Shown: positions 1 through 10,130 of the stretch, piece by piece
How the letters are laid out: every line of letters begins with the position of its first letter
Numbering within the stretch: position 1 is the first letter of the stretch
Origin: Climacium dendroides
Taxonomy: Eukaryota > Streptophyta > Bryopsida > Hypnales > Climaciaceae
Direction of reading: 5' to 3'
Length of the DNA: 64,000 bases
NCBI GenBank assembly: GCA_950106755.1
Contig: OX467088.1
Location: forward strand, 16,724,001-16,788,000
Notes under the pieces: generated by a model
Databases searched by the model: none
Told to the model about the DNA's origin: nothing
Seen by the model: the letters and a program-made list of their open reading frames with translations, nothing else
Position numbers and translations under genes: made by a program

Positions 1-1670
1 AAGCTTCCAAACGAACCCAAAATGATGGTTGGACAGTTCAGGAAGGATTACAGCTGGCTCGACAGGAAGAAACTCAAGTAAAAAGACAGAGACTCTGCTC
101 GAAACACCTGCTCACAAACTCACGATCCAGAAGCTGGCGGTGCAACGCCGAGAGAGTGCAAAACTGGCAATGGGTCTAATGATGAGACGATAAGAGTTTT
201 CTCATTTGTAGTGCTAGAGATTTTTCCACGCAAGTCAGACTAAGGTCAGTGCCGCAGACTTCACCCTGCGAGTGAGGACGCGGCCCCCACGACCAAGGTG
301 TCACGTTGTCACCAAAAATACTCCGATGATTGGACCTATACGTTGCACTCTTTCTACTGTAGATTCCTTGTTTTCTCCAGTTTCGACAGTTAACAGTGAA
401 ATCATCCATGGAACCTTCGAACCTTGAGGTCCGCACCGCGGCGTCTTTCAAGAGAAAGTGTGGGACAATGCGCAAAGACTGCCAAGAAAATTCCTGAAAA
501 AGGACTCTTTCTTCCTTTGCTTTTCAATGTCGTCATTGCCTCCATGCAATTGATCAAATTTGCAATCTAGTTTGCAAGATTCCCGGCAGGGTCCTTGGAG
601 TTGGTCACTGGTCAGGCGGGCCATTGTCTCATTGACCAGTCAGTACCGTTGGGAATTCTGATATCCGGCTCTCCTCAACAGAGGAGGCACCAGTAGCAGC
701 TGGACATCAGTTTTTCCTGATCCCCGGCATTGATATCCGGTTCTCAACAACGTTGCAGCACCGGTCTGGACATCAACCAGCATAGTCAGGTTGAGGTTTG
801 TTAACCCTGAAAGGGTGTCGAGGCCAAAAAGTGGTTGATGGATGACTTTGAAGATTATTGTAAAAATGAAGAATGTATCGATTGGTTTATTAATTGAATC
901 ATTTTTGGCAAAGTATCTTGGTGATAGGCTTCGTTCTTTTAGGGCTAACCTTTAAACGTCAAGGAGTACATTTAGCATCTAATGGATGATAGAGAATCAT
1001 TCTAATAGGACAAAAGTGCAACTATTCATTTTTGAAATCTTGTTGTGAAAAGGGGAAGTCTTCTATAGTAGTTTGACTTCCAATTAGTACTTTTATATTT
1101 TTTTAAGCAAATGATTCACACAGTAACCAAAAAAATGATTCCCATGGCCACCAATCTATCCTTTAAGGATTAAGTAGGTGTTGTTGGATCTTGCTTGCAT
1201 TTTAAAGAGTTGCATGTGCAACAACTATAATATCAAGATTATGCACATCATATATCAATTTGTGTTCTAGAAACTTTGCCAAATATGTTATAGTATTTAG
1301 GTGGGTTTCTTTTCACATTTTAGGTTTAGGAATTGATACCATGACTTGTCCCAACATTGTCAACCATTCTATGAGAGCTCATTATTCTCTCACAATTCAA
1401 ATGGATACTTTGTTAGGGCCTCCTACCATGTAAATTAGGCTAGCAAAAAAAGTGCTGGAACACAAGAACTAAACACCAATTGTCTTGCCAACCTTAGTAA
1501 GCAAAGAAGTTGAATTTCAAGTTTTACCAAAATCAATGGACAAACCCGTTGGTCATGATTGCACAATTTTGAGGGAATCAATATGTGGGGATTCTTACTT
1601 GATCTCTCTCCACCCCCGGGTGCATATGGCAAGACAATTCCAAACTTGGTCCTTGTAGCTCCCCTACGAA
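1..1670. other. Intergenic stretch, no gene seen
   Basis: No open frame here resembles a known protein. It starts with AAGCTT (HindIII), compatible with a clone end. At about 650-780 a short segment with a 'gatatccgg' core and a following 'ctggacatca' is present twice in imperfect form. From about 850 on it is plain AT-rich DNA. Confidence 0.5.
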
Positions 1671-2330
1671 CTTTTTTTTTGACACAAATAAGGAATGAAC
1701 CATATTGTAAGAAGAGAAACAAACAGAAACCCAATCACAAAGCGATTTGGGGGGGGGGGGGCAAGCAACAATGACCAACCAAGACCTAAAATACAACAGA
1801 GGCACCAATAGAGGTAAGGGGGTTTCCACCCCGCCAAGGCGCAAAGCGCCTAAGGCGATTGGAAAATAAAGTTGGCCTGGGGCCTAGAGAGTGCCCATCA
1901 AGGAGAACCATCGATTAAAACAACGAAAACATTGTTGCGGGCCCATTTACTCACAAATCTCGCTCTAACACCATCGCCACTCTTGACATGCTTGGACTAC
2001 AAACCTGAGCACCAAGTCCCATTCCACCCTACCATAGTCTATCAAACCTAGCCAGATGCGTTGAAGAAGCTTCTCAGGAGCCCATCGGATGTTGTTGCTG
2101 AAGGCCGCATCGTTGCGCTCCAACCATATCACGCACATGATAACAGTCCGCACAGCCCTCCAAATCCCGCTCACGGGTTCCAATTTACGAGGGATACGGT
2201 CCCAAAAAAATGCCTTGTTTCCAAGTCAGGGGACGCCACAGTTCCTGAACCTCCTGTTGTTGGTGATAAGGAAGTTAAGGACTCCTGACCTGCCTGGCTC
2301 GCATGGCAGGAGGCCCTTAGTGGGCGGTTA
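1671..2330 (-). mobile_element. LINE (non-LTR retrotransposon) 3' end, decayed
   Basis: Read on the minus strand, 2183-1965 encodes a stretch with the motif IWLERNDAAF followed by a tryptophan-rich tail (IWLGLIDYGRVEWD). This is the usual end of plant LINE reverse-transcriptase polyproteins, just after the zf-RVT segment. The preceding zf-RVT-like part (about 2200-2290, with QELWRPL) is in another frame, so at least one frameshift exists. Downstream a T-rich 3' tail ends in a run of A on the minus strand (T run at about 1672-1681), as expected for a LINE poly(A) end. The 5' part is missing. I could not find a convincing target-site duplication. A run of 13 G lies inside (1749-1761). Confidence 0.6.
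1749..1761 (+). repeat. Homopolymer run of 13 G
   Basis: Thirteen consecutive G lie within the 3' region of the LINE remnant. The exact length is likely to vary or to be mis-sequenced. Confidence 0.9.
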
Positions 2331-3040
2331 CTTTGAGTAAAATCTTTCAGAACATGGTGCGGGGAGATTCCATGGTCTGGTGAGATGTCAGTTCACTTGT
2401 CACAAAAAGGCCCAAGGGAGGAATAATTTCACGTACGTACCCATGTGGCCGGTCTGGTGAGACGTCACCCAAGGCTTATAGAATTTTTATACTCCACCCT
2501 TGAGTTCCGGAAATCCGGGGTCCCACAAATCATGGACAACAGACGACAGAACAGAACTCAGAAGCCGCATGATTTGATGTCATTGCTACCAGCCCATGCT
2601 TTTCTTTTCACGTTTCCTGACTCTGTGCATCGTAATAATTCGAGCTACGCCGGCCTGAGGCGTATACAGACCTCTCAGTGCAAACATTCAACTCCGTTTG
2701 CTCGCAGATCTCGATCCTGTGATGCTTCGAACGCTAGAATCAGGGATCCGAGAGTAGCATATCTGAGTGAGGAAGGATTCAATTCAGTTTCTCTAATTCA
2801 TACCATCTTCATGTGGACAGGGCTTCTTGGATTGTTCCAATTTTGTTAAGAGACCTCGTAGTCAATGCACATGGGTCTCAAATTCGTGCCGCAAGTCCGA
2901 AAGGGATGTCCAGAAGATTTCTGAGGTTGTGATCGAGAATTCGTAGTTGTCGCAGGGGCTTGCGAAGGGCATTATTTGATAGCTGAATGTATGTATTGGA
3001 GACGAACCGAATCGAGGTTTTTTTTAGTTAAGAAACTCTT
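2331..3040. other. Upstream region of the four-exon gene, possible short reading frame
   Basis: GC content rises towards the gene at 3041, which fits promoter and 5' leader. A plus-strand frame from an ATG at 2532 to 2849 (about 105 codons, arginine- and serine-rich, hydrophobic end) is open but resembles nothing I know. It could be chance or an upstream reading frame. I do not annotate it as a gene. Confidence 0.35.
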
Positions 3041-4243
3041 ATGGCAGTTGTGAAAAATCTCTGCGAGGGAAGGATATTCCGAGTTTCCTACAGGAGAGCT
3101 ACCTGGGTGGTGTGCGCCGGCAACTTGGTAGCGTCGCTCTGCGTGATGTACTTGATTCTGGCGCCCTTGGACCTCAGAGCTGCTTCTCTTCCAGATCGGG
3201 TCAAAGCGGTCGCTACTAGTGAGTCCCACGTTCTCGAGCTCTCACTTGTGATTCTGGTGGAAACACTGTTTGCTTGCACTGTTCCTGTTTGAATTTTTAG
3301 GTTTGAAAAAGGAATGGGGGTGGACCACTCACTGCAGGTGGACGTTACATAGAACAGATATTTCAGTCCAAGGAAGATTTGGAGCGTATGAATGTCTCCT
3401 ACAAACTGCGTCGTGCTTTGATGCCCTTTCATCTCATTGAAGAGGTTACCTTCGCAAACTCACTTGTAGGACTCACTTGCAAATGTAACTCAAGTTAGTT
3501 AATTCAATTTAGAACAAGAGTTTGAATATGGTGAGACTGTCTCACAGTAATTGAATGGATTAAGAAAATCCATAGCCAGGACTTCGAGAATTCATAGTTT
3601 ATTCATGCAGTGTCCTGGAAATGCTTGCAAAGAGAATTGAAATTCTCGTTTGACTTCCGAAAAGGTCCAACGAAAACTTAGACAGTTTTATAATAGAAAA
3701 CATGCGCAAATTGCTTATTTTGGTCGATCTTTGGTGCTGTTACCAGCCATAGTTAGAATCGGTTTACAAGTTAAATACCAATCTGTATCATTAAAAAGGA
3801 GTTTAATTTTGTGGTTTTCTGAGAACTTGAAGGTGAAGGAACTCCAAGCGGAAACCGAGGTGGAAATCAAACGCACGAAGATGTTGAGCGCTGCTCGGTA
3901 TAAGCGATCTGTAGAACTTTCTCAACGCTTGGCCCAGGTCAAGCAAAGCAATACACAATCGAATCAACAAGGTGAGCTACAACAAATTATGCAGATGATG
4001 ACCATTTCCATTACCATTACCATTTTCATCATCATCATCATTATTTTTTTTCTCTCCCAGGTAGGTCTCAGGATGGCTCAATCAGTTGTAAACTAGATTT
4101 TCAATTTTCTGGCTCTTCTTCACGTTTCAGGTTTACTACAGAAATGGAAAAAGAAGAAACTTCAAGGTGCCCAAAGATATCAGAACGAAGGACGACACCA
4201 AAGTGGGCTTTCAAAATGGAAGAGGATAGTGGGTGCAAACTGA
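3041..4243 (+). CDS. Small membrane-anchored protein of unknown function, four exons
   Basis: I read four exons: 3041-3218, 3338-3444, 3833-3971 and 4131-4243. The codon phases join exactly and give 178 residues ending in TGA. Donors are GTGAGT, a weak GTTACC, and GTGAGC; acceptors are CTGCAG, a pyrimidine-poor TTGAAG (3824 is an alternative in the same phase), and TTTCAG. The start is the first ATG. Residues 1-20 are basic; about 22-43 form one hydrophobic, membrane-spanning segment (core VVCAGNLVASLCVMYLILAP). The remainder is charged, with a probable coiled coil around EEVKELQAETEVEIKRTKML and a lysine/arginine-rich C-terminus. The layout recalls short plant proteins with an N-terminal anchor and an 'RRAxxPxxLIxxV' segment (here RRALMPFHLIEEV), but I cannot name the family or its role. 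If the weak second donor is not used, translation would stop at 3498, giving 112 residues. Confidence 0.6.
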
Positions 4244-5208
4244 ATACCGGTAAACCCCTTAAGGATGTTGACCTCTAAAAGAGCTGGCATATATTGTCCG
4301 AATTTTAAATTTATTTGATCCTCTTCAAACACTCAAAAATTCTCCCAAAAATTCTCAGTTGACCAGTAGTATGTCTCTGACTTGGTCTGAAATTTACAGC
4401 TTGAATGGGATTCATGTGCTACGCAATTTCCCCTTCTGCATACAACAGTGTAGAGCGTATACAAAACAACTTCCTTCGCGGCTAATCCTACGACGCTCAA
4501 CTACTTGCAAGCACGCCAACAAATGCACGAAATAGAATTCATTGATAGATGAGTCTTAAAGTTACACAGAATTGATGCAGTGAAGCATATTTTTTTTCTG
4601 TTTCTCACTGCAAGTGCCAGCAGGAGTTATTAATTTAGTTAGCCTACCTTACCTCACATTGAAGATTTTTCCCTGCAGGTGTACGTTGGGGTCAGAGCGT
4701 GTGAATATCATTGGATAACTTTACTGTACTGAGACTTCAGTTGCAGAACACTCTCCTTGAATGTTCACAGATGGAATTGGATGAGTTTGGATGGGATTGA
4801 TTGAAAGAACGAATAAAATTATTAATGTCAATAATTGCATGGATCAGTACAGTATCATGGAATTTGAAGTAATTTTTAATTCTTCTTGCTTGGGGAAGCC
4901 AGTGTTTGGAATTTATTGGTAGCTTCCCCTCCTTCAGTTCCACGTTTTTTTTTCAATGGTCATCGGTTGCATCCTCTCAATCACAAAAATATACCGGTTT
5001 ATTTCTTATAATATCAATTTTTTCACCAATCAATTTCTTCTAAACTGAAATAGGCACTAGCTATATTCTTGTGATGTATAAAAATCTGAGTGTAATTTTC
5101 ATGCATAACTTAATGGAGATGCTTCCGTAAATCCTTATATAGGCGGAAGGTTCCAAAACCAGCATCAATGTTGAATTCAATGGGTGACATGTCATTCACA
5201 CCGGGATA

Positions 5209-5400
5209 CTATAAGAGTACTATTAGTATCTTTGCACGCCCTTCATGGTTGAACCACACATTCCTAACTAGGGATCCATACCCAACTTGTAGGGTGTAGC
5301 TATTTTCAACCAAGGTTGGAACTAAAACAAGTTTCCAACCAAAGTTTGGAATGCGATTTTTTCCCCTTTTCAAGGTTGGGACTAATAAGGTCATGAACAT
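5209..5400 (-). repeat. Dispersed repeat E, minus copy
   Basis: Its reverse complement starts with 'tcatgaccttattagtccca' and continues with repeated 'ttggttgga' segments. It matches 5990-6130 on the plus strand and, more loosely, 15190-15340. With the copy at 5990 it forms an inverted pair about 590 bp apart. Confidence 0.65.
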
Positions 5401-5984
5401 GTATCGAAGTAGTGAGCAAGAAAGTTGGAAGTAATAGGTGGATATGTAGTTCTTAAATGATTAGAATTGGAAGAATTTATACATTGGGTGTGGATTTAGA
5501 CAAACTTTTGGCCTCAAAAACTTATTGTAATTTCAATTCAAGGCAAAAAAATTATCTAAAAATTTTCAATCCCTAAGATTTCTTTCTTTGTACATGGCAA
5601 AAAATTTACATTGCCTTATATTGCTCCAGAATACGTGTGGAATTACTTAAGAGGTTTTATTATAGAAACCATCTTCTAATGGTTCAATCCAATGTTTAGG
5701 GAGAACTGTCAATTAAAGCAGAACCACTCAATATCCAAATCACTTAAGTAATTTCAAGATAGATGAGGCACAGTGTGTAGCAATAAAAAAAAATTCTCAT
5801 GTAGAGAGATAAGAAATATTGGGATTGTAAATTTTCCTTGATTTTATTTCCAGAATTGAAATCACTATGAATTTTGGGAGCCAGAAAGTATTCTAAATCC
5901 ATAGCCAATGTCTACAATCTTCTAGTTCTGATCAATCAAGATACTACCTTTTCAATCAATACTTCTCAGTCACTTTATGACACC

Positions 5985-6300
5985 AAGGGACATATGTCAT
6001 GACCTTATTAGTCCCAACCTTGAAAGTGAGAAAAAAAACATTTCAAACTTGGGATGTAAATTTCCTCAAGCTTTGGTTGGAAATACTTGCATCCTATATG
6101 TTGGTTATTGCTCCCTAGTAAAAAATAGGCAATTCTACCTTAGTTCATTGTTTGCCAATGGAATTGAAAAAAAAATGATTTGCAAATTGAAAAGATTGAA
6201 AAAAATGGTAAAAAAATCTACAAAATTTCTTTTTCAAGTAAAAAATAGAGGAAAAAATTAGGCTCAAGTTGTACTTGAAAAACCAGTTCAATATGGGGAT
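5985..6300 (+). repeat. Dispersed repeat E, plus copy
   Basis: Shares the 'gaccttattagtcccaacct' start with the inverted copy at 5209-5400. Its 3' half (6150-6260) is also related to 6960-7075. Confidence 0.65.
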
Positions 6301-6889
6301 TCAAAAAAAAATAGTTGGCAAAACTCAAAAAATATTGTATCTTGAATTCTAGTCCAATCTATATGTCCTAGTTTCCTCAAGCAAGCACTCTATAGGGACA
6401 ACTTGTGCAATTTGTCACATGGCCATAAATTAGTCAATTTTAACTTCATTCACTCTCACCTCTTTGTCTACTCTTCCATTAAGGTATACTAACCCATTTC
6501 CATTCACTGCCTAATTTTGTCAGCCTGCTTTTTGTCCCAATTCCATCCAATCCATCATCCAAATCCGTTCATTTTATGACGAAATCACTACATTAATGCC
6601 AACAAGGGATAATGTGTCAACCCATTAATGGTGAACACTTAAGTACCATTGGATACGTAGGAGAGTGATTATGGATTGTTTATAAGATGTTCATGATTTT
6701 ACTCTAAGAGCAGTTTTGTAATTTTAGGGCAAACCACTTAAAAAATTCATAGGAATTACAATTTTAATTGAAATATTATAATTCCACTTGGGTTTCATTT
6801 GTGAAACAAGCACACACCTTTGGAAAATATCTATCCTCTTGGAGTTGACTTGGGTGGGATCTACTTTTAGCTTTATTTTGCAAGTAAAA

Positions 6890-7090
6890 CTTGTTGTAAG
6901 TTACTACTGCTTGTTCGTGGGACTTTTGAAAAAACCAATAGCTACTAATTCAAAGTTAGCCGGAAGAATTGGGAAAAAATCCGGTTGCAATTTGAAAACA
7001 TCAGCAAAATATGATGAAAAAAATCTATAAAATTTATATTTTGAGTAAAAAAACAGAGAAAATAACCAGACTCTTTTCTTTAAAAAATGG
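6890..7090 (+). repeat. Dispersed repeat E, 3'-half copy
   Basis: Matches the 3' half of the copy at 6150-6260: 'aaaatctayaaaatttmt' followed by an 'agagaaaa' block. A related inverted copy lies at about 8155-8300. Confidence 0.55.
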
Positions 7091-8154
7091 TTCAATATGA
7101 GAACTAAAGGAAATTAACCAGTAAAACTCAAAGAGTTTCCCAAACACTGGGGCTTTCTGCTATGAGTTTTACTTTTCCTGTATATGAAATCAGCATTATC
7201 TCAAAAAATTTAAAAAAATTTAAAATGTTGTACTGCCATATACTAAACAATTGATGCTATTGTTCCCATTAAAATTTTCCATTGTCAACTGCCTATTATC
7301 ATCTGCTAAAGGCATTTCTGTAGATAAACTTCGTGACATTGAGAGGCCCTAAAGGTAGGAGGTTCATGAAGTGCCCATTTAAGAGACAATAATTAATTTA
7401 GGGAGGTTAAATTTCTTCAAATATTTTTCACAAAATTTTCCTTAAAACACAAACGGAATTGGTATCTAATCCAAGTTGTTTGATATGTTTTAAGGTGATT
7501 GCATTTAAAATCTTATTATTATTATATTGAAAAACTTTGTGTGTACTCTTGTTGGTTGTTAAAAAGGGTATTCTAGTTTGGACACCATATGAATAAACTA
7601 TAAATCTTCAAAGTGCTGAAAATAGGTGTTTCCAAAATCAACCATATACTCTCATGAATAGTAATACATTTTAGGTAGGAATTTAGACTTGTCGGTTTTA
7701 AAAAGTAGTTGAATTTGGTGTAATTATCTTAAAGCTTTGTAGAACTGGTTATAAACTTTTGAAATTAAAAGACAATGGTCAATAAAAGCGTCCACCTCTT
7801 GAAATGTATATTATTTGTACATTTGTTAGTGCAATAAGAAATCAAAATGTACCTCTACATTATTTAGAGGATGCTTTTAGAATTTGAGTGCTTTATAAAT
7901 TTAATACTTTAGACATTAGTGGACGAAAGATACATGCACCAACTCCAAGTACCTACTTATCCATCTCATGTATAGTAGAATTAATCATCTCAAATTCTAC
8001 AATTGATGGCCAATGATAAATTATCAATCCAATGATGCATATTTTAATACATAATTCATGTTCAAGAATCAAATTTTGAAGTTTTTAAAATCTTATGAGT
8101 GAATTTCCTCCAATTCCCAAATTGAACCAAGGATTCAAGTATCAAGTTTGGTTA

Positions 8155-8300
8155 TTTTATCTATTTTTCATTCATTATAGAAATTTTATAGATTTAATAC
8201 TGTTTTTTGTCACTATTTTCAAATTGCAAACAACTTTTTCCCTATTCCTTTGTCTAACTTTGAATTAGTTGTTGGTTCTTCCCAAACATAGGAGAATGCC
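8155..8300 (-). repeat. Dispersed repeat E, 3'-half copy inverted
   Basis: On the minus strand it carries the same order of blocks as 6890-7090 (an 'aattcaaagttag' block, then 'ttgcaatttgaaaa', then 'aaatctataaaattt'). Together the two make a long inverted pair about 1.2 kb apart. Confidence 0.5.
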
Positions 8301-9479
8301 AAAATTTTAAGCACGTTTTGGAGTTTTGTAAGTGTGCATTTATTGTGTTGTGAGTTTTTCGAGTAAGTGTGCAAGCACATTGCAAGTGGGGAACATTTGT
8401 ACATGTTTATTTTTCGGTTTATTTCTATCATTATATAAATATATTATTGACCCTATTTCTATCAAACTGAACATCAAGGAAGGTTGTCTTATGAAGATTC
8501 AAATGATACTTGGGATGAATGAGGAGTGATTTGAACAAACGATTGGTCAATATAATTATGTTCATCACGTATAATATGGATTAAGGAGTTCTTAGGGATT
8601 AATGTAGTTGGAAGTACAAGCCTTTTGGCTTATCATGGTGCCTCCCCTCAAGCATCAAGCCCCTCCCTCCACCTTCAAGTCCATCACCTATGATGTGTTC
8701 TAAGAGCATCTCCTTTGTTTCACATGAGGAGCCTTGGCATGGCCAATGTAAGGTCCACTCTACAATATCTCCCTACCGCAAGCATGCCAACTCAAAAAAT
8801 GCCAAGTAAGCATTCAAAATACCATTATGTTGGGCCCTTGCAACCCTTCACCCCGCTCTTCATGCACGAAACTTCCCAAGGATTGTCCTTGCTATAGTTT
8901 CTACAACTTTCTTGCAATAATGGTATCCAAATATTAAGGTAAAACAACCCATTGTGGTCAAGTGATCTATAGTGGTCACCTAGGAAATGCTCCCATTGTG
9001 GGGTTTTTCAGTATGTGAGATTTGAGTCACAATCAATGTCTTACATGACAATAATGGAGTGAATAATGATCTCATTAGAAATTTCCAACTTTTTAGTGTG
9101 AAATTCATTGTAAGAATTGACTTTTTAGGCCTTCCATGTTAAAAAATATTGTGACTACATTAGGTAGTAAGATGAGCATTATGAATTCAGATTTTGTTGG
9201 TTATGGGGTAGTCTACAGACTCTTTTGGGCCATGATACATTGAACACTTCAAAAATTCCTAGCAAAATCGTAGTTTGTCAAAAAATATATAATTTCAATT
9301 GCACTTGCTGTTTCTCACACTTGTTTTTAAGTGGGAAAAAAATTGAAAAATTTCAACAATAGCATGAAGCCAAACTCCGAATTCTGAACACAATGAGCTA
9401 TTTTACCTTATACACAAATATGGTGAGACAAGGTGGGTTAGTTCACAAGTGAGCCTTGTGAAAATCCATTTAAAGTAAT

Positions 9480-10130
9480 ACTTTTGCCGTGAAAGGATGG
9501 AGATGCTCTAAGATCATGGCTTCCCACAGCGAACTCCCCCAAATGATGAGAACTCCTCAGTCGGAGGCACGATGGAAAACCCGACGAACGAACAGAGTGG
9601 AACAGTCCTGGTTCCGTCGGGGAATTTCGTTCGTCCATCCATATTCCGTTCGTCCATTGTCTTGTCGTCCATTCGTCCGAGAGAGACGGAAGCGGGTGCT
9701 GGCGTTCGACCAGACTGGCTCCCCCGCTTCCCGGCCCTTGCCTGCCTGTCTTGCCTGCTCTCTGCTTTCCTTCCTTTGGTGTTGCTTCGCACCAGCGGTC
9801 GCCCCCAGTCTCCTTTCCCTCCCTCACCTGGCTCGCGTTCCCCTTTTCCTCAATTGCCCTTCTTCCTCGTTTCCAATCTTTCCGCGCATGGTGCGTCTCA
9901 TAGGCTGCCTGCCAGCAATGGCCACGCTTACCTTAGACTACAGACTATTTCTCAAGCTCTGAATCACAGAGCTCGGGCGAAAGGACCAGGAGAGGGTTGG
10001 GGAAGGGAGGGGAGGGGAGGGGAGGGGACGCGGTATGGCAGTAGGCGGGTAGGACCAAAGCGAATCCCCACAACAAGCAGAACGCTACCGGCAGAGTCTT
10101 TTTGGTTTTGTGTTTCGTCAGGGGGACGCG
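9480..10130 (+). promoter_or_regulatory. Promoter and leader of DHHC gene copy 1
   Basis: GC-rich and homologous to 20120-20735 upstream of copy 2, but with many differences. It contains clustered 'cgtccat' repeats (9630-9690), a shared CT-rich block, the segment 'tgcctgccagcaatgg', and a G-rich run at 9994-10028 (GGGG units separated by A) that could form a G-quadruplex in DNA or in the leader RNA. Open frames through it have no protein-like features, so I treat it as untranslated. Confidence 0.55.

Larger units (their letters stand above)
4244..9480. other. AT-rich repeat-filled intergenic region
   Basis: No gene is recognisable. The region is dominated by a dispersed repeat with several related copies in both orientations (listed separately) and by simple A/T runs. 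Open frames here follow repeat copies and do not resemble proteins. Confidence 0.6.

Noticed and set aside
3088..3432. Minus-strand frame of 114 codons
   Set aside because: It lies opposite exons 1 and 2 of the spliced plus-strand gene and runs across its intron. It has no protein features of its own.
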